Part shown: piece after piece, positions 1 through 9,329 of the stretch
Position numbering within the stretch: position 1 is the stretch's first letter
How the letters are laid out: each line of letters opens with the position of its first letter
Program-made: the position numbers and the translations under genes
The notes under the pieces: generated by a model
Told to the model about the DNA's origin: nothing
The model's database searches: none
What the model saw: only the letters and a program-made list of their open reading frames with translations
Origin: Firm-04 sp964463355
Lineage (GTDB): Bacteria > Bacillota > Clostridia > Oscillospirales > Ruminococcaceae
Length of the DNA stretch: 29,272 bases
Assembly (NCBI GenBank): GCA_964463355.1
Contig: CAYXBP010000021.1
Coordinates: 1 to 29,272, forward strand
Direction of reading: 5' to 3'

Positions 1-535
1 CCGTCTGAATCGCTTCGTTGTCCTTATCTTCACGAAACAGACAGTCCCATTCGTCTATGATCACAATGAACTGTTCGCCTGTCCGTGTATAAATTTCCCC
101 TAATGCTCTCGGCAGTACGGTTTCATTTTCGTCCAGAATATTTGGAAAAACTTCCCGCAACTCGCTGATGATCTCAATCTGCATATAGGATACAACTTTC
201 GCTATATTATGATCACTCCGTGCAATACTGCGGAACTCCTGCATATCAAGATAAATGACCGTATTCCGATTCAGCTCATTCTCAAATGTCGGCAATCCTG
301 CAATTTTCAGCCCAGAGAAGATCTCCCTCGAATCACATCCCTTGCTGTAATACGCCGTCAGCATATGTGCCGCAATGGACTTTCCGAAACGGCGCGGTCT
401 GCTGAAGCAGATGAGCGGACGCATCTTACCGATTCTGTTATTTGTAAACTCAATTAAGCCGGATTTGTCAACATAGGATTCATCGCTTGCCACAATTGCA
501 AATGCCCCATTCCCCGGATTCACATACTTTCCCAT
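1..535 (-). CDS. AAA-ATPase-like protein (PF09820 type), 3' part outside the window
   Basis: The N-terminal 178 residues are visible; the gene runs off the left edge. The protein starts MGKYVNPGNGAF, then has YVDKSGLIE near residue 21, a P-loop-like SRPRRFGKS near residue 45 and a Walker B-like IVIIDEWD near residue 158. This order is the signature of the AAA-ATPase-like family, which usually carries a PD-(D/E)XK nuclease domain at the C-terminus. That half cannot be checked here. The start is set by AAAGGAGG ten bases upstream. A sigma-A promoter lies just before it. Members are often multi-copy in gut Firmicutes and Bacteroidetes and their role is not settled; a link to mobile DNA is a common guess. 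The flanking DNA looks more AT-rich than the rest of the window. Confidence 0.85.
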   Translation of the reverse strand, partial: MGKYVNPGNGAFAIVASDESYVDKSGLIEFTNNRIGKMRPLICFSRPRRFGKSIAAHMLTAYYSKGCDSREIFSGLKIAGLPTFENELNRNTVIYLDMQEFRSIARSDHNIAKVVSYMQIEIISELREVFPNILDENETVLPRALGEIYTRTGEQFIVIIDEWDCLFREDKDNEAIQT

Positions 536-565
536 ATGGCACACGCCTCCTTTCCTGTTACTGAT

Positions 566-594
566 ATTATACCATAAATTTTACGCTATTGCAA
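566..594 (-). promoter_or_regulatory. sigma-A promoter of the AAA-ATPase-like gene
   Basis: On the minus strand a -35 TTGCAA (589-594) and a -10 TATAAT (566-571) are separated by exactly 17 bases. The -10 ends about 30 bases before the start codon. Confidence 0.8.
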
Positions 595-610
595 GTATCA
601 CGGGTGGAGA

Positions 611-775
611 TTAAATCCCTAAATGTCTCTCAATCACCGCCATAATCTCATCAAACCGCTTTTCACCAACACCCTTGATAGTGCCGATTTCCTTTCTCAG
701 CTCACCCAAATCAAGCGTTGGAGCATTCGCATCTTCCATGCTGTGCAGGCAGATTTCAAATAAGATCAAGCCCAT
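611..775 (-). pseudogene. short helix-hairpin-helix-like remnant (54 codons)
   Basis: An open frame of 54 residues ends with GTIKGVGEKRFDEIMAVIE and a stop. The G-V-G-E-K-R pattern resembles a helix-hairpin-helix DNA-binding turn. A stop codon lies close upstream in the same frame and no ribosome binding site precedes the first ATG. The most likely reading is the C-terminal stub of a larger lost gene. The parent family is not recognised. It could also be random, since only the last 35 residues look protein-like. Confidence 0.35.
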
Positions 776-1140
776 CCTTCATCTTTCTGTGCTTGTCTGT
801 AAAGAAGAAAGCGGTACAAAATACTCAAAACCATTGATGGTTAAACAACACCAATGTATTTTCTGTCATTGTGCTGTCCTGGCTTTTTATTATGAAACAG
901 ATGTGGTGCAAACGGAAATGGAGCCGTTGGACACGCAGTTCACAAGCCGAAAAGCACAGCTTTTGTCAAGTCTTATGGTGAATAGCTTCTACAACAACGA
1001 CAACAGCCGGACGGTGAATCAGACGAACAATAGTCCGAAGGCACTGGTCAACGCCGCTCTCCTATTCTGATTTCTTCCGCTGATGCATAGTATTGTCGGC
1101 TTGAACACTTGAAAAAGAATTCTGAATGTGTAAACACACA
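776..1140. other. 365 bases with no supportable gene
   Basis: Open frames cross this stretch on both strands, but none has a ribosome binding site or a recognisable motif. It may be decayed mobile or accessory DNA, as it sits between a remnant and a tRNA cluster. Confidence 0.5.
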
Positions 1141-1144
1141 AAAA

Positions 1145-1177
1145 GGGGGAAGCTTGGCAGCTTCCCCCTCTTTTTTT
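1145..1177. terminator. strong hairpin terminator, likely bidirectional
   Basis: A perfect 10-bp stem GGGGGAAGCT / AGCTTCCCCC (1145-1154 and 1159-1168) with a four-base loop TGGC is followed by T-C-T7 on the plus strand. The minus strand has TTTTT after the stem as well. Confidence 0.85.
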
Positions 1178-1261
1178 GACGTATTTCATGGGGTAATAGC
1201 AGAAAAAAACCCAAAATAAACGGACACAATCTGGCATAGTTTCAAAACGATAGTACATAAG

Positions 1262-1291
1262 AAAAACGCCGCAAACACGCAGTTTACGACG
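1262..1291 (-). terminator. terminator of the tRNA-Ser pair
   Basis: On the minus strand a 10-bp stem (1282-1291 with 1267-1276, two G-U pairs) and a five-base loop are followed by TTTTT (1266-1262). It begins eight bases after the end of the second tRNA. Confidence 0.75.
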
Positions 1292-1299
1292 CTTAATGA

Positions 1300-1386
1300 C
1301 GGAGAAAGAGGGATTTGAACCCTCGCGACCCTTTCGAGCCCTACTCCCTTAGCAGGGGAGCCCCTTCACCACTTGGGTATTTCTCC
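1300..1386 (-). tRNA. tRNA-Ser (anticodon GCT)
   Basis: An 87-base class II tRNA. The acceptor stem GGAGAAA / TTTCTCC closes perfectly and the discriminator is G, as expected for serine. The anticodon loop reads CTGCTAA. A long variable arm is present and the T-arm is GAGGGTTCAAATCCCTC. CCA is not encoded. It is probably co-transcribed with the tRNA-Ser (TGA) 34 bases upstream. Confidence 0.95.
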
Positions 1387-1417
1387 AACAGTGAATGCTT
1401 TTCATCCAGACGAATCA

Positions 1418-1506
<89 letters not shown>

Positions 1507-1525
1507 GTTCGGAATCAGCATATTT

Positions 1526-1554
1526 ATTATATCACAAAGATGCAGCCTTGTCAA
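1526..1554 (-). promoter_or_regulatory. consensus sigma-A promoter for the tRNA-Ser genes
   Basis: A perfect TTGACA (1549-1554) and a perfect TATAAT (1526-1531) on the minus strand are separated by 17 bases. The start of tRNA-Ser (TGA) lies 19 bases beyond the -10. Confidence 0.93.
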
Positions 1555-1680
1555 GCCTTTTTTTAAAAAAAAAAGAAGCCCTTCTGGAAAAATTCACATT
1601 TGTTTGCACGCTCCACTGCTTTTATATCCTGCACTGTATACGAAAAATCGTCCATTCTGCTTCTTCCTTTCCATGGAAAT

Positions 1681-1702
1681 GCCCCCTGCTTTGGCAAGGG
1701 GC
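1681..1702 (-). terminator. possible hairpin after the subtilase gene
   Basis: GCCCCCTGC (1681-1689) pairs with GCAAGGGGC (1694-1702), with one G-U pair and a four-base loop. It sits 17 bases after the subtilase stop on the minus strand. There is no T-run after it, so intrinsic termination is uncertain. Confidence 0.4.
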
Positions 1703-1718
1703 TTTCCGACTGATTGGA

Positions 1719-4700
1719 TCATCTAAGGGTATTCGAAAGAAGCATATCGATGTCGTTATAATCGATGACACCATCCTGGTTCAAATCGCAGTTTGCAAGA
1801 TTCCCCTCTGCTACCACAGCGATTTCACAAACATATCCATTGAGCAGGAGCAGGTCATTCAGATCCACATCGCCATCTCCGTCGGCATCGCCTGAAACGG
1901 TACTCGTATCAGCCAAAGAAACTGCAACATAGCCATTTTCCAGCAATGCAAGCCCCACACCGTCATCTGTTGCAGGCACATAGAACACCTGCTGATTCCA
2001 GTTCAGGTACATGCTTATCCCCTCTGAGCAGCCTACCACATGAATCTGTTTGCCCTGATATGTGAAGCTTTCCTCAATTTCATAAACGAAACGATCGCCC
2101 AAAACTGCTGTCAACGTCGCGTTACCGTCCGGATCCACAAGATAGAACACGCCGTTATGCTCCACGGTAAAGGTATCCGTAATCGCGTGGATGGAAACAC
2201 GCACTGTACTCTCATTCACCCACCAGATACGATCGCTCACAAGGGAAATATAAATGGTTTCGCCTTCTGCCAACACAAAGCCGTCGCTGTCAAAATCCAG
2301 GATTGGCGCGCCCGCAGCATCGTAAGCCTGCACCACGGCAACGACATCCGGATCCATCAGTTCGATATGAAAGACATCCGTATCTTTGGTTGTATTTGTG
2401 AACTTCAGCAGCAGTGTATCAGCCATATCAGCTGTCACATAGCTATATTCCTCATCGAGAACAGCCTCTATGATCTCCTCTGCGGCAAAATCATCCACAT
2501 TCAGGTTTTCCAGATAAATCTGGAAGGGCAGTTCCAATCGACCGATATAATTGCCCATACCCTTCAGCTCAATCACGCCTATGCCGGCATAGATATTCGC
2601 GCCGTAGGTCAAAATGGTATAATCCACGCCTTCAACCAGTTTTTCGCCATGGTAGGAGATTTCAGGCTTCGGCACAATGGCTTCGCCAGTGACATAGTAG
2701 GCATCCTCCAGGTTGTATGTACAAGCCGCGAGGTTCCGTTTGTCATATCCCAGCAACAGTGTAAAGCGACCTGTCTGGTCGGTTGCAGAGAACGCCGTTG
2801 TAATGTAATACGTCTTCCCTGCCGTCACGCTTGCAAAACCGTAGATTTCGTCATAGCCCTTCATTTCGGTGAGGACACTTCCGCTTTCGTCCATAACGCG
2901 AATCGCCACATCGTAGATATCCAGGCTGGCAACTGCATATTCACCCGATTTTTCAGGCACCCATTTGTAGATATCGGTGCTGCCTGCTTTGTTTATCACG
3001 ATCTCATTTTCGCCATCATAGAGGAGCTTTGTAGCAGTTGCAGGGTCAGGCATCACAGAATAGTAAATCTCCAGCGTATCGCCGAATCTGCCGATACCTT
3101 GTACATTCAGCTGATAGAAACCGCATTCAACGACAGAAACCGCACCAGTCAGCACATAATCCACGCCTTCCACCAACAGCGCACCATCGTAGTAGAGTTC
3201 AGGCTGGGCAAACAGGGTTTCACCAGTGTAGATCATATCCTCCATCTCATAGCTTGCTTCATAGATGCTCACCACAGATGCAAAGGTGATATCCGCAGTC
3301 AATTGCGTATTGTTGTAAAACGCAATGATATACGCACCTGGATCAAGCGAAATCAATGCGCCGCTTGTGCAATAGTAAGAAAACTCGCTCAGGCTGCCAT
3401 CCTCGTTATGGCGGAAAACAATGAACTGCGCATAATCGGTATCTGCCACTCGCAGCTGCACATTGCAGTACTCTTCAACGGTCAGACGATAGTATGCATT
3501 CCCGGGGTCAAACGTGAATGGCTCGCCAAGCGCAATATCCACATAAGTGTCAACCTGCTTCTGCGAATCGCCGCTTTCCACATACATGGTGCCGTAGTAA
3601 TCGCCGATGCCTCTTACCACGGTATAGACCCAAGTATCCGAATCGAAGGTTTGCAGCGTATAATCCTTGCCTTCGGTCAGCGGATTCCCGTTTTCATCGT
3701 TCAGGGTGACCTCTGCCGCTTCGCCCCAGCCATCGCAGTAAAGTGCGCAATCCAGCAGATTCTTCTTCTCGCGCGTAATCAACAGCTCAAAGGGTGCCTG
3801 CCCGTAGGAGGAAACCCCGATGGTATACGTTGTTCCAGCGGTCAGCTCCACCGTAACTGCCGCCAAAAAGGTACGCTGATACATCGCATCATAGTCATCC
3901 GAAAAATCGTAGACGTCCTCGCCTTCAATATAGAAATAGGGGTCAGTTTGCAGCACAATGAGATCGATCAGCTCCGATTCAGGTAGATCCGCGAGGTAAT
4001 CCAGTGCGTAGGCGGTCAGAATCGAATAGATACCGCTCTTTTCCGGAATAAACTGCAAATCCTGTTCATTGTTCGTAGGAAGCAATGTAACGGGTTCTTC
4101 TGCCGTTACGGATTGCAGCAGGGTGATATGCAGCTTATCCGCGGCACCCAAAAAGCGTCCCTGCCCGAAGGCATACACCGTCATCTGTCCAGGCGCATCA
4201 TTGTTCGTCATCAAAAGGAGCAGATCCTTGCCCTCGGTCAGTACCAGACCGTTGCTTGCATAATTGGGATTAAACAATTGCAATTCAGGCACATAGGGGT
4301 AGGCTTCGGGAACAATGCCGCTGCTGTATTGGTCGGCATCCATCCACCACGAGCCAGACATCATGCAAATCTCATCTGGTGCTGTAGTAGATACACCCAA
4401 TGCACCGGCAAAGACACTTTGATCCGTATAATGAATCACAAAGATGTAAGTTTCCCCAGCGGTCAGGTCTGCTTCCAGATACTTGGTGGTATCATAGTGG
4501 CACTGCTCCAGATCCGCACCGAGGAGCGAAATAGAAGCACCATCTATGCAATCAAGATCGCTGAGGTGGAAATAGTAGATACCATCTGCATCGGGGCTGA
4601 AGCTATAGTAACGGTACGCACTGAAGTTGTAGTCGTAATCATTGGCAGATGTTACAGTATCCCACTCATCGTTGAGAGAATCGTAATCGGAAAGAATTAC

Positions 4701-7700
4701 TGTATCTGCGGTAAGCTTTGCAGTAATCTCCACAGGGCGCACGGTAACAGTGTAATCAAGCGCACCCACAAGATTGCCCTCTGCATCGGTTACCCGCAGT
4801 GTAAATTGTTCGGTTTCGTTCTGCTGCATTGCTGGGTAGTAGATGTAATCTGTAGCACCTGCAATGGCATTGCCTTCCGCATCATACCACTGATACTGCA
4901 TACCAAAGCCCAGACCGTAGCCCTCAATGCTGATTGCATCCAGCGGATTGAAGGTGTAATCTGATTTTGCTGCGTATACCGCAGGTGTTTCAATGAAAAG
5001 GATATCGTTCTTCTGCGCAAACTTTGCTGCTTCACTATGTGCAGGTGCAGCAATCGTGCCCTCCACAAAGGCAGTATCGGCAATGCGATTGCAGGCATCC
5101 GAAAGCACAACAATACTGGTTGCTTCTCCAAAGGCATCTTCCCCGATGGTGGTTGCGTTTTCAAAATACAGCACGGGGTTTTGCGCATTGGCAAAGGCTT
5201 CGGCAGGAATCTGTTTGAGGGACGGGAAGGAAAGCATACCGCCCTTGGCACTGGAAAATGCCCCTTGACCCATCTCGGTTAGTGCGGTAAACGTTGCAGA
5301 TTCACGGAAGTTGAAGCCCTCAAAGGCTGCCCTGCCGACCGTTGTAATCTGCGCAAAGGGAATCTCCACAATTGTTTCCGCATCGAAATACGCGTGCAGT
5401 GCGAGTGCGCAATCGTCCACTGTTGCTACGCCCGGTGCTTTGAGATATTCCAGATTACCGACATTGGCAAGCAGATACGCAGGCAGTTCGGTGATGTTTT
5501 TGGGCAGCGTGATACCTGCAAGGTCATAGCATTCACGGAACGCGCCCTCGCCAATGGTTTGCAGTGCTTCAAAATCTGCGTACACGCCCTGAAGGAAGCA
5601 GCCACGGAAGGCTTCTTTGCCTACTGCGGTGATGCCGCTCCAGTTCATTTCCGAAAACTCCATGTAGCCGCACTCAACAAAAGCCTCATCGCCGATGACG
5701 GTGACTTTGGGCAGCGCTAATATACCGCTATAACGCGAATTTTTCAGGAAACGGTCAGGAATCTCAGTCAGCTCCTCGGAGAGGAAAAGCTCCACCAATT
5801 GGGTGCAGTTTTCAAAGGCTGCCTTACCAAGGGTTTCCAGCGGTGCAGAGGTCAGCCACCAAATCGCTGCATTACGGAACGCTGCTTCGCCCACAGCAAT
5901 CACACCGCTTCCCTCCACGCTGCGCAAAACAGCACAGTCTTCAAAGGCGTGGGCGCCAATGGAAGTTACCGTATCCGCAAGCAGCACCGTTTCTATTCTG
6001 TGATTGCCTGCAAACACACTGTCGCCAATGGCGGTGATATCGGTACGCTCGGTGAGGTCAAGTTCTGTCAGCACGCCGTTATAGGCAACCAGCACGCCAT
6101 CTTTGACAACGAGCGCATTGGTGACATCCTCGCCACCGATGCAAATGGCTGCTTCACTGTATCCGCCCACTCTGTCTTCCAGATACGAGGCAGCCTTCAC
6201 AAGGGCAGATTCGTTCAATGTAAAAGGCTTGGTATACAGGATGCCGTTTTCCTTATCGGGTTTGCTGCCATCCAGTGTATAGTAGATCACAGAACCGTCG
6301 GTCACGCAGGACATGGCAATATCCACTGCACCAAGGGTATCTGCATCGTCCTCATTAAAAAGAATCTCCGGTGCGGCGCAATAGGTGCCATCAAAGACGA
6401 AATCGCCCATATACACCATACCGTAGCCGAAGGTATCGTCCCTGCCCGGCTCACCCAGATCCATTGCATTTGCCTTTAAGAAGGCATCCACGTTGTCTAC
6501 GGAGAGTGTTTCATCCGCAGAAAGCACCATGGCGGCGCAAGCTGCCACATAGGGCGTTGCCATACTGGTGCCGCTCATATAGACAAAATCATCGGGAGCA
6601 TCAATACCTGCGCTGTAAACATCCACGCCAGGCGCAACCACATCTACCAGAGTGCCATAATTGGAAAAATACGCAAGCTCCTTGTATTGATCCACAGCAC
6701 CCACCGTGATCGCGTGTTCGGCGCGGGCGGGGGTGACATTATCGGCATCCATGCTCTCGTTACCGGCTGCCACACAGCAGGGAATATCCGCGTCATAAAG
6801 CTGATCCACCATATATTGCAGCAGTGGAGATTCCCCGATACTGCCAAGGCTCATGCTAACAACATCCGCGTCCTGCTCCATGGCATACACCATGCCGCAA
6901 TAGATGCCCAGAATGCTGCCGTAGCCTTCCTCATCCAGTGCGCGCACAGGCAGTATTTTGACATTATCGGGTGTTGCACCCACAATGATACCTGCGCAAT
7001 GGGTACCATGGCCGTTCTGATCATCCACGGTATAACTGTTCGTGTCCAAAAACGCCGCACCATGCCCTGCAAGGCGATCTGCAAAGCGTTCATGCGCATA
7101 GTAGATGCCCGTATCCACCACGGCAACGACAATCTCAGGCAGCGTTTCGTGGCTTGCAATCAGGTTTTGGTTGTAGCTTTCCGCGCCGATGGCAGAAACG
7201 CCCCAGTCGGTATATTCGTCTGTGCTGTAGCGATATGCCATTTGGCTGGCATCGGCAGCTGCAAGCGCAACGGTTCTGGAAGGCTCTGCAAAATCCACCC
7301 TTTCATCGGCAACAAACTGCTGATAGGCTTGGTAGGCATCGGCGGGCGTTGCATATTGCAGCACACGCAGACCATCGCGATACTCCACGCAATCCAACGC
7401 GCCGTATTGCTCGAGTTCTCCTTCGGCGCGCACAATCAGACAAGCGGAATCAAAGGGCGATGTAATGGTCACACCGTCCTCCCCTTCGGTCACCGTGCAG
7501 CCGATCTGCTTTGCAGCCTGTTCCAGCGAAACATAGCCTGCGTCGGCAGCTCCATTTCCAGCTGCCTTTGCCGAAAGCATCACCTTGCCATCAATCACAG
7601 CGTACTCGCCCAGGCGATCGCCCACGGGCTTACCGTCACGGTAGAGCATCCCCTGCTGCGCATCGTAACGCAGGGATACGAAGGGCACCGCATCGGTCTG

Positions 7701-7859
7701 AGGGGATTGCATCGCGGCAAGCTGCTGCTGAAAATCCAGCACGGACTGCACTGCATTGGCAAGCTGCATCGTCCCCAAATCGATACGGGGCACCGCGGTT
7801 ACTGCAAGCACAGCGGCAAGGGCTGCTGCGTGCAGCTTACGGTTTTTGAATTTTCCCAT
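1719..7859 (-). CDS. giant secreted subtilisin-like (S8) protease with leucine-rich repeats and dockerin
   Basis: A 2046-residue exported protein. It starts MGKFKNRKLH plus an Ala-rich signal peptide (1-23), with AGAGGAG upstream. Residues 60-135 resemble a copper-amine-oxidase-N-like module and 138-200 an I9-type prodomain. The S8 domain (about 240-490) has the full triad: D249 in VVDTG, H284 in NGHGTHCAG and S432 in SGTSMATP, with oxyanion N367. A chitobiase-C-like module follows (500-575), then BspA-type LRR_5 repeats (about 605-940), an Ig-like module (about 970-1040), and alternating PPC-like and GNYxG-type beta modules to about 1890. The last 59 residues form a type I dockerin with two calcium loops, DADGDGDVDLND and DLNQDGVIDYND. 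The dockerin implies docking onto a cohesin scaffold at the cell surface. It follows the glycoside-hydrolase-like gene by 56 bases and is probably co-transcribed. The substrate is unknown. Family assignment is firm; the module borders are estimates by eye. Confidence 0.93.
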   Translation of the reverse strand: MGKFKNRKLHAAALAAVLAVTAVPRIDLGTMQLANAVQSVLDFQQQLAAMQSPQTDAVPFVSLRYDAQQGMLYRDGKPVGDRLGEYAVIDGKVMLSAKAAGNGAADAGYVSLEQAAKQIGCTVTEGEDGVTITSPFDSACLIVRAEGELEQYGALDCVEYRDGLRVLQYATPADAYQAYQQFVADERVDFAEPSRTVALAAADASQMAYRYSTDEYTDWGVSAIGAESYNQNLIASHETLPEIVVAVVDTGIYYAHERFADRLAGHGAAFLDTNSYTVDDQNGHGTHCAGIIVGATPDNVKILPVRALDEEGYGSILGIYCGMVYAMEQDADVVSMSLGSIGESPLLQYMVDQLYDADIPCCVAAGNESMDADNVTPARAEHAITVGAVDQYKELAYFSNYGTLVDVVAPGVDVYSAGIDAPDDFVYMSGTSMATPYVAACAAMVLSADETLSVDNVDAFLKANAMDLGEPGRDDTFGYGMVYMGDFVFDGTYCAAPEILFNEDDADTLGAVDIAMSCVTDGSVIYYTLDGSKPDKENGILYTKPFTLNESALVKAASYLEDRVGGYSEAAICIGGEDVTNALVVKDGVLVAYNGVLTELDLTERTDITAIGDSVFAGNHRIETVLLADTVTSIGAHAFEDCAVLRSVEGSGVIAVGEAAFRNAAIWWLTSAPLETLGKAAFENCTQLVELFLSEELTEIPDRFLKNSRYSGILALPKVTVIGDEAFVECGYMEFSEMNWSGITAVGKEAFRGCFLQGVYADFEALQTIGEGAFRECYDLAGITLPKNITELPAYLLANVGNLEYLKAPGVATVDDCALALHAYFDAETIVEIPFAQITTVGRAAFEGFNFRESATFTALTEMGQGAFSSAKGGMLSFPSLKQIPAEAFANAQNPVLYFENATTIGEDAFGEATSIVVLSDACNRIADTAFVEGTIAAPAHSEAAKFAQKNDILFIETPAVYAAKSDYTFNPLDAISIEGYGLGFGMQYQWYDAEGNAIAGATDYIYYPAMQQNETEQFTLRVTDAEGNLVGALDYTVTVRPVEITAKLTADTVILSDYDSLNDEWDTVTSANDYDYNFSAYRYYSFSPDADGIYYFHLSDLDCIDGASISLLGADLEQCHYDTTKYLEADLTAGETYIFVIHYTDQSVFAGALGVSTTAPDEICMMSGSWWMDADQYSSGIVPEAYPYVPELQLFNPNYASNGLVLTEGKDLLLLMTNNDAPGQMTVYAFGQGRFLGAADKLHITLLQSVTAEEPVTLLPTNNEQDLQFIPEKSGIYSILTAYALDYLADLPESELIDLIVLQTDPYFYIEGEDVYDFSDDYDAMYQRTFLAAVTVELTAGTTYTIGVSSYGQAPFELLITREKKNLLDCALYCDGWGEAAEVTLNDENGNPLTEGKDYTLQTFDSDTWVYTVVRGIGDYYGTMYVESGDSQKQVDTYVDIALGEPFTFDPGNAYYRLTVEEYCNVQLRVADTDYAQFIVFRHNEDGSLSEFSYYCTSGALISLDPGAYIIAFYNNTQLTADITFASVVSIYEASYEMEDMIYTGETLFAQPELYYDGALLVEGVDYVLTGAVSVVECGFYQLNVQGIGRFGDTLEIYYSVMPDPATATKLLYDGENEIVINKAGSTDIYKWVPEKSGEYAVASLDIYDVAIRVMDESGSVLTEMKGYDEIYGFASVTAGKTYYITTAFSATDQTGRFTLLLGYDKRNLAACTYNLEDAYYVTGEAIVPKPEISYHGEKLVEGVDYTILTYGANIYAGIGVIELKGMGNYIGRLELPFQIYLENLNVDDFAAEEIIEAVLDEEYSYVTADMADTLLLKFTNTTKDTDVFHIELMDPDVVAVVQAYDAAGAPILDFDSDGFVLAEGETIYISLVSDRIWWVNESTVRVSIHAITDTFTVEHNGVFYLVDPDGNATLTAVLGDRFVYEIEESFTYQGKQIHVVGCSEGISMYLNWNQQVFYVPATDDGVGLALLENGYVAVSLADTSTVSGDADGDGDVDLNDLLLLNGYVCEIAVVAEGNLANCDLNQDGVIDYNDIDMLLSNTLR

Positions 7860-7915
7860 AGTTTTTCTCCTCTCACATATACTTTCAAGACGGCATTCGC
7901 CGCAATGAAGCAAAT

Positions 7916-9148
7916 TTACTCCGTGACAAACACAGTAGAGAACCCTGCCGCACGAAACGTTTCCACCGCCTCTGTGAGTTCGTCATCGTTCAGGCTGCGG
8001 CGCGATACACAGGGGAGGTATTCCATATCCCCGGCCATCGCATCGGCTACTTGCAGCAGAAGGGTTGTTTTTTCGGCAATGGTCATGCCACGGGGGTCAA
8101 AGCGGTCATTGCCCAGATAAAAGGGCGTGGCAAACAGATAATAATCAAAGGTAATCACTGCGTTTTTGACCGCCAGGGTATCGGAACGAACGGCTTCCTC
8201 ATCGCGGTTGAGGGCGGCATACAGGTCAAAGGAGTAGGCACACGCGGCATCGGCAGCATCCAGCGCGTTGAGTACCCCTGCCAAACCATCCGCGCGTCGT
8301 TTCGGCTCACTGACATCCTTGCCGATATACTGCAAATCGGAAGCATAGAAATCGGGGTATTCCGTATCGGCGCACAGCACCTTGGCAAACCCCGCCTGAT
8401 ACAGTTCCTCTGCCACGGCGCAAAGATACGCTCTGCCTTCCTGTGCAAAGGGGCTGAGCCACGGTTTTCCCCCTTCGGATTCTTTATCATCCAGCCAGCG
8501 ATCCGTTCCGTTGGAGAAAAAATAGCCGGATGCAAACGAATACAGCGGGTAGGTGCAATCTGCAATGGTAGAAATCTCCGCCATCGGCACAAGCCCGGCA
8601 TCTTCCGCCATGGCAACAAGCTCTTCTGCGGTGCAAGTGGACTGCACAGCCTTACAGACATCCGTACCTTCGATCTCCGAGGCATAATACAGCAGGCCGC
8701 CATACTGCTTCAAAGGCATCACAACGGCGTTGTAGCCTGCATTTTTGGCATCATTCAGGGCTTGCGCCAGGGCTTCCGGAGTATGCACTGCCGCATCGGC
8801 AAGCTGCAACACAAAGAGGGTATCGGGCACTTCGGGGATGCTTGTGGTGGTTGTGGTGGTGGATTCCGTTGCCGTTGTGGATGCTGTTGTTGTCGTTGCG
8901 GCAGTGGATGCAGCCGTAGTACTTGCGGCGACAAATGGTTCGGGCACGGTGGTAGGCTGCTGCTGCTCCTGCTCCATGCGGGTGACAATCGGCCCGATGA
9001 CGCTGTACCCCACAACGCCCAGCACGGCAAGCACCGCCACGGAAAGAACGCCTCCAACAGCAGAGCGCAAGGGGGAATACCGGCTGAACACCCTGCGGTT
9101 TTTTACGCGGTAGGTATATATTTTTCTGCCTTTTTTTCGGAAAAGCAC
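7916..9148 (-). CDS. membrane-anchored protein with Thr-rich linker and DUF4015-like glycoside hydrolase domain
   Basis: A GTG start is chosen because AAAGGAG lies ten bases upstream; the in-frame ATG at 9250 lacks such a site. The 410-residue product has a basic cytoplasmic tail (1-28), one membrane segment (about 31-55) and a linker of Thr, Ala and Ser (about 75-103). An extracellular barrel-like domain follows. Its NAGYNAVVMPLKQYGGLLYY and WLSPFAQEGRAYL followed by GFAKVLCADTEYPD match the layout of the DUF4015 (GHL) family of putative glycoside hydrolases. Residues usually quoted as DYVRFP are changed to ADTEYPD, so activity is doubtful. It is the first gene of a unit with the dockerin subtilase. 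A role at the cell wall or in polysaccharide handling is inferred only. Confidence 0.7.
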   Translation of the reverse strand: MLFRKKGRKIYTYRVKNRRVFSRYSPLRSAVGGVLSVAVLAVLGVVGYSVIGPIVTRMEQEQQQPTTVPEPFVAASTTAASTAATTTTASTTATESTTTTTTSIPEVPDTLFVLQLADAAVHTPEALAQALNDAKNAGYNAVVMPLKQYGGLLYYASEIEGTDVCKAVQSTCTAEELVAMAEDAGLVPMAEISTIADCTYPLYSFASGYFFSNGTDRWLDDKESEGGKPWLSPFAQEGRAYLCAVAEELYQAGFAKVLCADTEYPDFYASDLQYIGKDVSEPKRRADGLAGVLNALDAADAACAYSFDLYAALNRDEEAVRSDTLAVKNAVITFDYYLFATPFYLGNDRFDPRGMTIAEKTTLLLQVADAMAGDMEYLPCVSRRSLNDDELTEAVETFRAAGFSTVFVTE

Positions 9149-9329
9149 GGTTGGAATGCTCCTTTCGGGATAGGTTCTTTTGCGGATTCTTTCTCTCTCT
9201 TTCGTCTGGATTCTGCCGCACCAAAATACAGGGCGGAGAATACCATACAATATACCAATGATATTTTCCCTTACTGCGGATATGCTAGCATTGGGGCAAA
9301 ACGATTCTGTTCATGAAAGGAATGATGCT

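Noticed and set aside
675..1070. A 131-codon plus-strand open frame in the left accessory strip
   Set aside because: No ribosome binding site, no domain, and it overlaps the minus-strand helix-hairpin-helix remnant, which looks more like protein.
2040..3986. A 648-codon plus-strand open frame opposite the subtilase gene
   Set aside because: It mirrors the real minus-strand gene, has no ribosome binding site or motif, and is rich in His, Ile and Cys as expected of a shadow frame.
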